Shown in pieces: positions 17,902 through 26,794 of a DNA stretch of 64,000 nt. The stretch spans positions 1 to 64,000 of the forward strand of contig JADGDD010000007.1 of NCBI GenBank assembly GCA_016745075.1, given 5' to 3'. The stretch comes from Planctomycetota bacterium. GTDB lineage: Bacteria > Planctomycetota > UBA11346. Made by a program: the position numbers and the translations under genes. The number at the start of each line of letters is the position of its first letter. The first letter of the stretch is position 1. Below the pieces are notes generated by a model. The model saw only the letters and a program-made list of their open reading frames with translations, was not told where the DNA came from and made no database searches.

Positions 17902-18465
17902 ATGCCAGATCTCTACATTATCGGTGGCTGTAACGGAGCAGGAAAAACTACATCAGCGATGCGAGTTCTTCCTCAGCTTGAATGTATTGAATATGTCAAT
18001 GCTGATCATATTGCTGCAGGTATTTCACCTTTCCAACCAGCTTCTGTTGCTTTGCAAGCAAGTCGTTTAATGATACAAAGAATGCGGAAGCTCTCCACAG
18101 ATGGTCTCAGTTTTGCTTTTGAAAGTACGCTTGCATCACGTTCACCAATCCATTTTATCAAAAGAGCTCATGGTATGGGGTATGCTGTGCATTTACATTA
18201 TTTTATGCTGCCACATGTAGATATGGCTATTCAACGGGTTGAAGATAGAGTCAAACGCGGTGGTCATGATATCCCTCTTGATGATATAGTAAGACGGTAC
18301 TATCGTAGCCGTAAGAATGTTGTGCGTGAGTATATGGCACTCGTTGATGACTGGATGTTATGGGATAATTCGAGTATGCATCCAATTTTGATAGCAGAAC
18401 AGTCCGAAATCTATGATAACAGTACTTATCAGAATTTAATGAATGAGGTAAAAAATGACAAATGA
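17902..18465 (+). CDS. zeta-toxin-family P-loop kinase
   Basis: A 187-residue protein with a Walker A motif GGCNGAGKTT close to the N-terminus and the zeta-type segments YVNADHIA and FAFESTLAS. Zeta toxins phosphorylate UDP-N-acetylglucosamine or related molecules; here the substrate is not known. The start at 17902 is chosen because MPDLYIIGGC matches the usual beginning of the family and an AGAGAG lies upstream; the frame is open to 17842. Its last 11 bases overlap a small 56-residue gene that would be the matching antitoxin. No epsilon-type gene precedes it. Confidence 0.82.
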   Translation: MPDLYIIGGCNGAGKTTSAMRVLPQLECIEYVNADHIAAGISPFQPASVALQASRLMIQRMRKLSTDGLSFAFESTLASRSPIHFIKRAHGMGYAVHLHYFMLPHVDMAIQRVEDRVKRGGHDIPLDDIVRRYYRSRKNVVREYMALVDDWMLWDNSSMHPILIAEQSEIYDNSTYQNLMNEVKNDK

Positions 18466-18625
18466 TCAGAGAGAGCTTGTGAAACAAGCTGTAAAAGATG
18501 CTGTTCATGATGAAATTGTTGATCATATCATTAAGGGGCAGTCTGTGGTTATTTGGGAAAATGATAAGGTTGTACACCTTTCCCCAGAGGAAGCCCAAAG
18601 AAGGTTGGATCAACAAGAGCCATAA
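18455..18625 (+). CDS. small protein overlapping the zeta-like toxin, probable antitoxin
   Basis: A 56-residue ORF that starts inside the last codons of the zeta-like gene. It is helical and acidic at the start (TNDQRELVKQAVKDAVHDEI), followed by SVVIWENDKVVHLSPEEAQ. That pattern, a short helix then a V-x-W-x-x-D-K-V-V-x-L-x-P strand motif, is like the small genes often found beside zeta-family kinases. The overlap argues for translation. An antitoxin role is inferred from position and size. Confidence 0.62.
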   Translation: MTNDQRELVKQAVKDAVHDEIVDHIIKGQSVVIWENDKVVHLSPEEAQRRLDQQEP

Positions 18626-18681
18626 TTTGTTTCTTTTGATGATTGGTTGCGTTTTTGGGTTCTTGCTGTTTGAATACGCCC

Positions 18682-19335
18682 ATGCTTACGTATCAAATAT
18701 CTGCGCCAGAGGGCGCCACGCACTATTGTATCGTTGCTCATGGACTGGGAGACAGCATGCAGGGCTGGATGCCCGTCGCAGACGAATTCGCTATCCCCAA
18801 TCTTGGCTATGTTTTTGTGAATGCGCCAACGGAGTATTTTGGCGGTTTTAGTTGGTTTCCGATTCCAGGCATTACCGATCCTTATGCAGACGAATCAGAT
18901 ATGCATGCCGGTATAAACGAAAGCCGTGCCAAGCTACAGGAGTTCATCGCTCATATTCAGCAAGAAGTAGCTGTAAGCACGAAACAGCTATTCTTGATGG
19001 GTTTCAGCCAGGGCTGTGTTATGTCTTTGGATACAGCTCTGCGTTATGATGACTGTTTTGCCGGTATTGTAGCTATTAGTGGCTACGTTGGTATCCCGAA
19101 GGACTTTCCAGATGCTTTTGGTACAGCCGCACTGCAACAAGATATATTGATGACTCATGGTCGTTACGATGATGTGATTCCTCGTGAGCGTACCTTCCCA
19201 CAACAGCAAGCCTTACAAGAGCTCGGTGTGAACTTGCGGTGGGAAGAATATGACAAAGCACACAGCTTAGATCCACAACGAGAAATTCCTCAAATTCGCG
19301 GTTGGATTATGGAACGTATGACTGGAGCAGAATAA
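18682..19335 (+). CDS. alpha/beta-hydrolase, carboxylesterase/phospholipase type
   Basis: A 217-residue serine hydrolase of the dienelactone hydrolase/carboxylesterase group. It has an oxyanion-region HGLGD near the N-terminus, the nucleophile elbow GFSQG (serine near residue 108), the acid in HGRYDDVIP and the histidine in KAHSLD. No signal peptide is seen, so it is likely cytoplasmic. The ATG at 18682 is chosen; a TTG at 18643 also keeps the frame open. It ends one base before the symporter ATG, which suggests co-expression. The substrate is unknown. Confidence 0.86.
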   Translation: MLTYQISAPEGATHYCIVAHGLGDSMQGWMPVADEFAIPNLGYVFVNAPTEYFGGFSWFPIPGITDPYADESDMHAGINESRAKLQEFIAHIQQEVAVSTKQLFLMGFSQGCVMSLDTALRYDDCFAGIVAISGYVGIPKDFPDAFGTAALQQDILMTHGRYDDVIPRERTFPQQQALQELGVNLRWEEYDKAHSLDPQREIPQIRGWIMERMTGAE

Positions 19336-19336
19336 C

Positions 19337-20686
19337 ATGAGTGATTCCGAGACGAACCAAGCGCCACCTTTTGCTCCGCAATTTGGCACCCTGGCCCTTC
19401 ATTGGCAAATCCTAATTGGCATTGTTATTGGTATTGCTTGTGGCACCGCCAGTGGTCTGTGGGGCGGTGGCTGGGATGTGGAAGTGTATAAACTGGGTGG
19501 CTCCCTGTTTATGAGCGGTCTCAAAATGCTGATTATTCCGCTTATTGCTTCCTCTATAATTGTTGCCATCGCAGGTATGGGTAAGCAGGGTAACTTTGCT
19601 CGGCTGGGTCTTAAAACATTACTATATTATGCTACAACTTCATCTCTTGCTATTCTTATTGGTTTGTGTCTGGTCAATGTTTTTGCTCCCGGTGAAGGTT
19701 CTGTGGCTTTAGATGATTTAAGCATAGTTGCGGGTAGTGCTGAAGCACAAGCTATGGAAAAAATAACACAACGCACCGAAGGTCGCGGACTCGAAAGTAT
19801 GTTAAGTGTTGTTAAAGAACTTGTGCCAGAAAATATTATTGGCACCGCTTCTAGTAATAGCCATATGTTGGGGGTGATTACCTTTGCTTTGTTATTTGGT
19901 TTTTTCTTGTCTCGTTTACAGGGGCGGCCCAAAGAAAGTGTACAATCATTTTGGGAAGGTATTTATCAAGTCATGTTGGGTATGACGAATCTTGTTTTAC
20001 GTTTTGCTCCACTTGGTATTTGTTTTCTTATTGCAAAAAGCACAGAAGATGCTGTTAGTAATGAAAACGTTCAAGAGCGCTTTGGTCAATTATTAAGTTT
20101 TGCATTAGTGGTGCTTGCAGCACTCGCTATTCATTTTGCAGTGGTTATGCCCATTTTATTATCGGTTGTCGCCAAGGTGAATCCGATACGCCACTATAAG
20201 GCAATGGGCCCCGCATTATTAACCGCTTTTTCAACAGCCTCTTCTTCATCAACCTTGCCATTAACTATGGAATGTGTGCATGAAAAAGCTGGTGTTTCTC
20301 GTGATACCACTGGTTTTGTCTTGCCACTTGGAGCCACCGTAAATATGGACGGTACGGCTTTGTATGAATGTGTTGCAGTTATGTTTGTCTGTCAATTGTA
20401 CGGTATCGATATGGGTTTTGCAGAACAGATGTTGGTCGTGTCTTTAGCATTGCTGACATCTATTGGTGTTGCAGGAATTCCATCTGCAAGCTTAGTAGCC
20501 ATTGTTGTTATTTTGAATGCTGTAGAAAAACAAGTTGGTGTAGAAATTGGTTATGAAGCGATTGCTTTCATCTTAATCTTTGACCGTTTCTTAGATATGT
20601 GCCGGACTGCTGTTAATGTGTTTGGTGATTCTTGTGGCGCAGTTATTATAGCCAGTACTGAAGGTGAAACCGTTTTAACAGAGTAG
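19337..20686 (+). CDS. dicarboxylate/amino acid:cation symporter (DAACS family)
   Basis: A 449-residue membrane transporter of the GltP/DctA type. It takes up glutamate, aspartate or C4-dicarboxylates with Na+ or H+. Visible landmarks are the serine-rich re-entrant loop [18 protein letters not shown] (about residues 300-317), the following helix motif [12 protein letters not shown], and the second re-entrant loop [10 protein letters not shown]. About eight membrane helices are present. The exact substrate cannot be assigned. It starts immediately after the esterase gene and ends four bases before the convergent flgA, with no visible terminator between them. Confidence 0.93.
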   Translation: MSDSETNQAPPFAPQFGTLALHWQILIGIVIGIACGTASGLWGGGWDVEVYKLGGSLFMSGLKMLIIPLIASSIIVAIAGMGKQGNFARLGLKTLLYYATTSSLAILIGLCLVNVFAPGEGSVALDDLSIVAGSAEAQAMEKITQRTEGRGLESMLSVVKELVPENIIGTASSNSHMLGVITFALLFGFFLSRLQGRPKESVQSFWEGIYQVMLGMTNLVLRFAPLGICFLIAKSTEDAVSNENVQERFGQLLSFALVVLAALAIHFAVVMPILLSVVAKVNPIRHYKAMGPALLTAFSTASSSSTLPLTMECVHEKAGVSRDTTGFVLPLGATVNMDGTALYECVAVMFVCQLYGIDMGFAEQMLVVSLALLTSIGVAGIPSASLVAIVVILNAVEKQVGVEIGYEAIAFILIFDRFLDMCRTAVNVFGDSCGAVIIASTEGETVLTE

Positions 20687-20690
20687 TTGC

Positions 20691-21662
20691 TTACTGAATA
20701 ACGCTAGCGGTGCCGGGCCCTGTTACTTGAGCACGGACGATGTGTTTTCCGCGATCAGTACGGATGGAAATTGTTTCACCTTCTGCGCCATCACCAAGGG
20801 CGGTGCCGTCAACGCTCAGAATAAAACCATCATTTTCAATAACGAGAGCAACACGAGCACCACCGCGTACAAGTGGTGGATTGCGGACAATATTCCATGT
20901 GACAACCGTTCCTACGGTAATATCGCTACGGGCAATGGTGCCAATCAGCGCTTCTGGTGTTGGTGCTTGAGCAAATCCGGTATTGGTAATAGCGATGTGC
21001 TGTGGTTGGAGATCATCTAAGCTAATGCGTTCGCCATGACGAATATGCTGCGTTGCAGTGTAGACAGTGCGATGTGCATCAACGTGATAGACAACAAGTG
21101 AGCGAGCAATGGTGCGGTCTTGGTGTTGTGCTTTAAGAACAAAAGGGATGTCGCCCCATTGGGCTGCACTGATTGGTTCAACGACAAGTGTTACTGGATG
21201 AACATCATCACGTAGTACAGATATTTTTCCGCTGACCCGTTTCAATCGAATTGTATTTTGTGCATCAGGCAAAAGCTGTTGTTCTACATATGGTCGCACG
21301 AGTTCGGCAATTTCTGTTTCAGTATAAATTTTTAATCGCCGAGTAATGGTGCATGCTTGTCCTGTAATGCTCAAGCTGGCACCGTGTGCATGTTTCCGAA
21401 CGATGGCACGTAGTTGTTGTTTGGAAACTGTGCGCAATCCTGCATCTGGTGCGCGTTGGACAACTGCGTCACGTATGCCTGCAAGAATGTGTTCATCGCC
21501 AGAGAGTGTCGCTAAGTCTGCTACCGTTACCGCTTCATGGGCAACGGTAATTGATTCATGCATAAGTATTTGTACCTGTGCCGTTTGTTCTGCTGAAAGA
21601 GTAAGAGAACAGAGCGATAAACAACAGCAGAGTAAAAAAGTGGGCATGATATTATCGAGCAA
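20691..21662 (-). CDS. flgA: flagellar P-ring assembly chaperone FlgA
   Basis: A 323-residue periplasmic protein that assists assembly of the flagellar P ring. It begins with a signal peptide (core [16 protein letters not shown]). The C-terminal half carries the FlgA/SAF-type segment ([18 protein letters not shown] and [15 protein letters not shown], then [18 protein letters not shown]). It is about 100 residues longer than enterobacterial FlgA, with an extra N-terminal region. The start overlaps flgG by 11 bases; ATG at 21647 is an alternative that still leaves a signal peptide. It is the last gene of flgF-flgG-flgA; flgH and flgI are not in the window. Confidence 0.88.
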   Translation of the reverse strand: MLDNIMPTFLLCCCLSLCSLTLSAEQTAQVQILMHESITVAHEAVTVADLATLSGDEHILAGIRDAVVQRAPDAGLRTVSKQQLRAIVRKHAHGASLSITGQACTITRRLKIYTETEIAELVRPYVEQQLLPDAQNTIRLKRVSGKISVLRDDVHPVTLVVEPISAAQWGDIPFVLKAQHQDRTIARSLVVYHVDAHRTVYTATQHIRHGERISLDDLQPQHIAITNTGFAQAPTPEALIGTIARSDITVGTVVTWNIVRNPPLVRGGARVALVIENDGFILSVDGTALGDGAEGETISIRTDRGKHIVRAQVTGPGTASVIQ

Positions 21663-22431
21663 TTTCGTTAGCGGTTCGCATCATTTCATCCGCGGCTTTA
21701 ACGGTTTTAGAATTCATTTCATAGGCGCGTTGAGCAACAATCATACGAACGAGTTCAGTAACAACTTCCACGTTAGATTTTTCGAGCGCACCTTGGCGCA
21801 ACGCACCAAACCCTGTGGTAGATGGCGTGCCTTGCTGTGGCGTACCAGAAGCTTCTGTTTGCTGAAAAATATTGCGACCAACAGCTAACAAACCGGCAGG
21901 GTTGCGGAAACGGGTTAAGGTAATGGTGCCAAGTGAGGTGGTAGCACCGCCAATCAATGCGGTTACTTGCCCTGTTGGACCAACGGTTAATTGTTCAACG
22001 TTGTCAGGAATGGTTAATTGTGGTTGTAGGTAATAGCCATCACCTGTAACTAAGTTACCGTTCAGGTCTACGTTAAAATCACCGGCACGTGTATAACCTG
22101 TTTCTCCATCTGGTAGCGAAATTTCAAAAAAGCCATCGCCTTCAATCGTGATGTCGGTTGCTTTGCCAGTGGCTTCTAATTGTCCATCAGTAAAGACACG
22201 TGGTGTGGAGGCTACGCGTACACCTGTACCAATTTGTACGCCGCTTGGGTTTACCGTTTGGTCGCTGGCTTTGGTGCCTGGTGCAATACGCACATCATAC
22301 ATGAGATCTTGAAAGTTGACTCGCTGCCGTTTAAAGCCAGTGGTGTTAACGTTGGCAATGTTATTCGCAATCACATCAACGGTGGCTTGTTGCCCCGCCA
22401 TGCCGCTTGCTCCAGTTCGTAAAGCTCTCAT
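21652..22431 (-). CDS. flgG: flagellar distal rod protein FlgG
   Basis: A 259-residue rod protein, the usual size for FlgG. The N-terminal rod motif (QQATVDVIANNIANVNTTGFKR) and the C-terminal helix motif (EKSNVEVVTELVRMIVAQRAYEMNSK) are clear. A central FlgG-type segment DITIEGDGFFEI is also present. It is exported by the flagellar type III system without a cleaved signal. The ATG touches the last base of flgF, and flgA overlaps its 3' end, so the three are co-transcribed. Confidence 0.95.
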   Translation of the reverse strand: MRALRTGASGMAGQQATVDVIANNIANVNTTGFKRQRVNFQDLMYDVRIAPGTKASDQTVNPSGVQIGTGVRVASTPRVFTDGQLEATGKATDITIEGDGFFEISLPDGETGYTRAGDFNVDLNGNLVTGDGYYLQPQLTIPDNVEQLTVGPTGQVTALIGGATTSLGTITLTRFRNPAGLLAVGRNIFQQTEASGTPQQGTPSTTGFGALRQGALEKSNVEVVTELVRMIVAQRAYEMNSKTVKAADEMMRTANEIAR

Positions 22432-23186
22432 TAGGCACCTCCAAGTACATCACTGTACCGTGCTTCCGATTTTAATTGTTCACTTAAAGCGCGTTGAGCA
22501 GAGTCGTGGCGTTGTTGTGAGGCAACCATCTCTGCTATTTCTAGCATTGGGTTTACATTGGATGATTCGATAAACCCTTGTTTACTGTTAAATTGTTTGG
22601 TGTCTCGAATGTCATCTGTTGTTGAAAAAAACTGACCGCTTTCCGCTTGAAGTTTTGAAGTGTCATCAACGGTGACGACACGGAGTTGGTCAATGAAATT
22701 TCTTTGCACACCGTCATCAGTTGAAACCATTGTATACAGGCGACCACCTTCATCAATGTCAACAGATCCTGCTTCTGGTGGAATCAGAATGTCTCCACCT
22801 TGGCCTTGTACTGGCCAGCCGTCAGTGGTGGTGAGTCTGCCATCATTATCTGTCTGGAAATTTCCTGCACGGGTCAACATTTCTTTGCCGTTGTGCTCAA
22901 CCAAAAAGAACGGGGTTTCTGTGCCCGTGTTGCTTAATGCAACGTTATAAGGGTTACCCGTCTCGTTAATCATACCACTGCTAAAAATATGGTACGATGA
23001 TGGTTCTGATGGTCTGCCGCTTTGACCATTACTAGCCATTTCTTGATAAACATCAGCAAAAGATCGGTTAATCATGGACTTGCGATAGCCGGGAGTTTCC
23101 GAGTTCGCGATGTTGCGAGCAATCGTATCAACCTGCCGCTGTTCTGTAATCATAGCTGAGACAGCTTTGTAAATACCTTGTGGCAT
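22431..23186 (-). CDS. flgF: flagellar basal-body rod protein FlgF
   Basis: A 251-residue rod-family protein with the N-terminal motif RQVDTIARNIANSETPGYRKS and the C-terminal ESSNVNPMLEIAEMVASQQRH. Its position before flgG and its length favour FlgF. An AAAGGAG lies upstream of the ATG at 23186; the frame is open 25 codons further but without support. Presence of the C-terminal EMVASQQR helix indicates it is complete. Confidence 0.88.
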   Translation of the reverse strand: MPQGIYKAVSAMITEQRQVDTIARNIANSETPGYRKSMINRSFADVYQEMASNGQSGRPSEPSSYHIFSSGMINETGNPYNVALSNTGTETPFFLVEHNGKEMLTRAGNFQTDNDGRLTTTDGWPVQGQGGDILIPPEAGSVDIDEGGRLYTMVSTDDGVQRNFIDQLRVVTVDDTSKLQAESGQFFSTTDDIRDTKQFNSKQGFIESSNVNPMLEIAEMVASQQRHDSAQRALSEQLKSEARYSDVLGGA

Positions 23187-23568
23187 AGCGTTTATACTCC
23201 TTTCTCGCTTATTTGCTCTGGGCATTCGTCGGGAAACGTGCAAAAAGTGCACAGATTTCATCGACTCAATGCAAGAAACGTCATAAAACGTTCGCAGAGC
23301 ATAGCTTAATCGAAGTACCGCAAATAGAATGCCAAGGCTTTGCGAGAAAGTGAGCTCGTAAACATGAAGGTATTAATCATATGGTTATTTACAAATGTGT
23401 GAGCGTTATCGTTTTTTTGTCAGAGTTTGATTTTTTGGCTTGAGAGTTGGTTATGATATCCTTTTGTTTTGGGTAACGGAGTAGTCGCTTATTTGTTCAC
23501 CGTTTGTTACTGACAGAGTAAAAATGATTCCGAGATTGCCTTTTGTAGAGGAGTTTCACACTTTCCGC
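23187..23568. other. divergent intergenic region between flgF and pyrC
   Basis: About 380 bases with no convincing gene. It must hold the promoters of the flagellar operon (left) and pyrC (right). A loose sigma-70-like pair near 23427-23459 (TTGATT ... TATGAT, 19-base spacing) is too weak to call. No sigma-54 or tRNA signal was seen. Confidence 0.5.
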
Positions 23569-24585
23569 ATGAATACACTAACAATCCCCCTTTGTGACGA
23601 TTTCCACGTTCATGTACGCCAAGATGATATGATGAAGGCCGTTGTGCCGTACTTGGCTGCTGGTGGTATGAGCCGTGTTTTGGTGATGCCGAATACGACA
23701 CCGCCCATTACCAGCACTGCTCAAGCTTTGGCTTACAAGGAGGAACTTGAGGCTGTTGATCCAAATATAACGTATTTGATGACAATGTACCTTCATCCAG
23801 ATATTACTGTGGAAGAAGTGCATAAGGCGGCGGATGCAGGTATTGTTGGTATTAAGAGTTACCCGCGTGGTGTAACCACCAATTCTGATGCAGGCATTGA
23901 AGATTATAGCCTCTATTATCCATTGTTTGAGGCGATGCAGGAGCGTGGACTTGTTTTGGAATTGCATGGAGAAATTCCGTCTGACCATGAACGTGATATT
24001 TGTGTATTGAATGCAGAAGAGTATTTTTTGAGTCATTTGAAGCAGCTTTATACAGATTTCCCGTATTTACGTATTGTTTTAGAGCATATTACTACAGCCG
24101 CTGCCGTAGCTGCTATTCGTGAAGCCCCAGAGACGGTTGGAGCAACGGTAACAGCGCATCATCTTGAATTAACAGTGGATGATTGGGCTGGCCAAAATCA
24201 TAACTTTTGCAAACCAGTGGCAAAGTATCCACACGATCGTGCTGCTTTACGGGAAATAGTAGCCGAAGGGCATCCGCGTGTTTTCCTTGGTTCAGATAGT
24301 GCTCCACATCCGCGTAACGCAAAAGAAGCGGCCTGTGGTTGTGCTGGTGTCTTTACCAGCCCATTGTTGGCTGCCTATGTTGCAGATACTTTAGAATCGC
24401 TTGGTTGCTTAGATCGTATGCGTAGTTTTGCCTGCGAGTTTGGTGCAGATTTTTATGGGTTACCAAGAAATGAAGGCACACTGACATTAAGCAAACAAAC
24501 GTGTACGGTTCCAGCATCCTATGGGGATGTGGTTCCATTCCGAGCCTCTCAGAAGTTATCATGGTCTCTTTGCCCACATTCTTGA
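23569..24585 (+). CDS. pyrC: dihydroorotase, class II (PyrC type)
   Basis: Catalyses ring closure of carbamoyl-aspartate to dihydroorotate in pyrimidine synthesis. The 338-residue protein has the zinc motif FHVHVRQ at residues 12-18, the carboxylated lysine in GIKSYPRG, the histidines in ELHGE and LEHIT, and the catalytic aspartate in GSDSAPH, in the order of E. coli PyrC. The ATG at 23569 is chosen because the family normally starts just before the HxH motif; an in-frame ATG at 23524 cannot be excluded. It appears to be a single-gene unit. Confidence 0.93.
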   Translation: MNTLTIPLCDDFHVHVRQDDMMKAVVPYLAAGGMSRVLVMPNTTPPITSTAQALAYKEELEAVDPNITYLMTMYLHPDITVEEVHKAADAGIVGIKSYPRGVTTNSDAGIEDYSLYYPLFEAMQERGLVLELHGEIPSDHERDICVLNAEEYFLSHLKQLYTDFPYLRIVLEHITTAAAVAAIREAPETVGATVTAHHLELTVDDWAGQNHNFCKPVAKYPHDRAALREIVAEGHPRVFLGSDSAPHPRNAKEAACGCAGVFTSPLLAAYVADTLESLGCLDRMRSFACEFGADFYGLPRNEGTLTLSKQTCTVPASYGDVVPFRASQKLSWSLCPHS

Positions 24586-24653
24586 AATACAATTGAACCA
24601 TGAGCAATTCAGAGCGTTAATCAGTAATCCATTGTTGTCAAAAGGTTGATTAT

Positions 24654-25769
24654 ATGCGTTTGTTTTCTGTCTGTCTGATTGTGTTGGTTAGTAGTTCTTT
24701 TCTCTCTCTCGATGCAGCCGCACGTAAGCCAAAGCACAAGTCGGGAAAACAGAGCGAGATGCAAGGCGCAACAGAAGCCCTCAAAGATGCCAAAGAAAAA
24801 TGGGCACAGCAGCAGCCAAACGTTGTGGTTGGGGTAGAAGGTACCCCATATGTGCTTGGGTCGCATTTGTGGCGTGGCCGTGGAGATGAAGACTACAAGC
24901 CCTTCCATCGTTGGGAATTATCTGTTCATGCTGGTGATGCAGACCGTAATAATCTGCGGGTTCGGATAATTCCCTTAGATGCACGTTTAAATGAACAAAC
25001 GGTGGTACAACCACATCTTTATACCGTTCCACCTTTGGCTGCGGGAACGTCATGCCATGTCAGCTACAAGCTGAATTGCACCAAAGTAACGGGATACAAA
25101 GTGATCCTGTCATGGGATGACGGTGAAGCCTTGTATGAAAGTGATAATGAGTTCGACTTACCATACGTGCGCAATAGTGCAGGAGACAAAGTAGCTCGTT
25201 TAGTCGTGAGCGAACCAGATTTTGAATATAGTAAACGCCATAAAAAAGCGAAAGTAACGTTTTATCTTGCGAATAGAGGTGCAGTAGATGCAGAAGAAGT
25301 GGTTTGCACCGTCCATTTTATGGATGAAAAAGGCAAAGCATTACGCACTCACGAGTATAAGCCTGATAAAAAAGGGATTATAGAAGCGGGCTATGGAAAA
25401 CAGCAAACATTTATCGTAAAAAAGGTTAAACCGTTTTATACGATTCGGATTACAACGGCTAAAAAAGAATCCCTCGTTGTTGGCGGAACAGAAGAGGATC
25501 TAGTTCCAGGTGAATTAAACATTATTCAAGCGGCTGTCACTGGTGACAAAGAGAGCCCGCACTTTACTGCAACTGTCGTCAATTTAACAGGCACGTTACT
25601 AAATACTGTCACGGTGGCTTTAGAACTTACGGATGCGGAAGGAACGGTGATGAAGAGCTACACCCTTAAAACATCAGACCCGCTTCCAGATGGCGAGCGG
25701 GTCGTGTTGAGGCAAGACATTGGTAAAGTACCGTTTATAGGCTTTGCCTACGGGTATTCCTATGAATAA
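24654..25769 (+). CDS. secreted protein with repeated beta-sandwich-like segments, function unknown
   Basis: A 371-residue protein with an N-terminal signal peptide (core VCLIVLVSSSFLSLDA) and then a basic, lysine-rich segment. From about residue 55 it has two or three beta-rich segments resembling Ig-like or FxLyD/CARDB-type folds (for example KVTFYLANRGAVDAEEV and TATVVNLTGTLLNTVTVAL). No catalytic motif is seen. It would be periplasmic or surface-exposed. It stands alone between pyrC and the OmpA-type lipoprotein. No family name can be given safely. Confidence 0.7.
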   Translation: MRLFSVCLIVLVSSSFLSLDAAARKPKHKSGKQSEMQGATEALKDAKEKWAQQQPNVVVGVEGTPYVLGSHLWRGRGDEDYKPFHRWELSVHAGDADRNNLRVRIIPLDARLNEQTVVQPHLYTVPPLAAGTSCHVSYKLNCTKVTGYKVILSWDDGEALYESDNEFDLPYVRNSAGDKVARLVVSEPDFEYSKRHKKAKVTFYLANRGAVDAEEVVCTVHFMDEKGKALRTHEYKPDKKGIIEAGYGKQQTFIVKKVKPFYTIRITTAKKESLVVGGTEEDLVPGELNIIQAAVTGDKESPHFTATVVNLTGTLLNTVTVALELTDAEGTVMKSYTLKTSDPLPDGERVVLRQDIGKVPFIGFAYGYSYE

Positions 25770-25890
25770 GCAGTAAGGAAGGCTGCTGAGAAGTGACCAT
25801 AACAGAATAGTGTGAAAGGTCTTGACTCTGTTTGACAAATAGAAGTAACAGACACAATCGCACACACTATAACATAGGAGTTCTCTTATC

Positions 25891-26568
25891 ATGCGTACCG
25901 CACCCTTTCTGACCTGCGCCATTCCAGCTGCTCTCTTGCTGGTCACTGGCTGTTCTGGACGTCAAACCAAAGCTGAATTGGCAGAATTGCGCGCTGATAA
26001 CGCTCGCTATGCTGAGCAGATTTCTAATCTCACCGAAGAAAATGTTACTTTGGCTGGCCAACGTGATAGCGCTCGTGAAGAGAATGTACGTTTGCGTGAA
26101 CAACTTGATGGCGCATCAAGCCAAATTCGTAACTTTAGTAAAAGTGTCACGAGCCTTGGAACCAGCCTTATTGTAGAGGAAGGTGCCGTTATTCTGAAGC
26201 AAGACTTTGCCTTTAAGAAAGGTAGCGCTACTTTAAATAGTGGGGCTGTTTCAGATTTGAATAAACTGGCTGAATTACTCAACAGTGCTGAATATGCCGA
26301 TACCATTGTAACCGTAGAAGGTCACACTGATAACACTCCTGTTGTTCGTAAGACCACCAAAACGTTGTTCCAAAACAACAACGGTCTCTCTGCTATGCGT
26401 GCAGCATCTGTCAAAACAGCATTGGAAGCCGCTGGTGTCAGCAACAAACGCATTCGCGGTGCTTTCCGCGGTGAGTCTGCTCCTCGTAAAGAGAACAGCA
26501 CTGCCGAAGGGAAAGCGGCCAACCGTCGTGTAGCTATATACCTACATTTGCCTCAATCAGAGATGTAA
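25891..26568 (+). CDS. OmpA-family peptidoglycan-binding lipoprotein
   Basis: A 225-residue lipoprotein. The signal peptide ends in a lipobox LVTGC, giving lipidated C21. A coiled coil follows (about residues 28-75, heptad-like AELAELRADNARYAEQ). The C-terminal OmpA domain (about 95-223) has VTVEGHTDNTPV and AANRRVAIYL, typical for binding diaminopimelate in peptidoglycan. It would tether the outer membrane to the wall. A terminator hairpin follows at 26601-26629. Confidence 0.9.
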   Translation: MRTAPFLTCAIPAALLLVTGCSGRQTKAELAELRADNARYAEQISNLTEENVTLAGQRDSAREENVRLREQLDGASSQIRNFSKSVTSLGTSLIVEEGAVILKQDFAFKKGSATLNSGAVSDLNKLAELLNSAEYADTIVTVEGHTDNTPVVRKTTKTLFQNNNGLSAMRAASVKTALEAAGVSNKRIRGAFRGESAPRKENSTAEGKAANRRVAIYLHLPQSEM

Positions 26569-26600
26569 TCGTCTGAGGATAATCTGAGAAAGTATTCCCT

Positions 26601-26635
26601 AAGCCCAGCGCAGAAATGTGTCTGGGCTTTTTGCT
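26601..26635 (+). terminator. rho-independent terminator after the OmpA lipoprotein
   Basis: AAGCCCAG at 26601-26608 pairs with CTGGGCTT at 26622-26629 and is followed by a T-rich run. Confidence 0.75.
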
Positions 26636-26794
26636 GTCATTTTTTATGAAATCAGTAATAAGGGGTAGTGCGGTTGATAATCTAGGGCCAGTCATGGTAG
26701 GTATTTGTATCTGCATAAGAAACATATTTGACGTGTCTTCGTTTGTGGGGTACCCTTATTTGGTTTGCCCATGTACCTTTAACAGGACCCGAGT

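Noticed and set aside
25832..25873. Sigma-70 promoter before the OmpA lipoprotein
   Set aside because: TTGACA and TATAAC are present but 30 bases apart, too far for one promoter; no good alternative partner was found.
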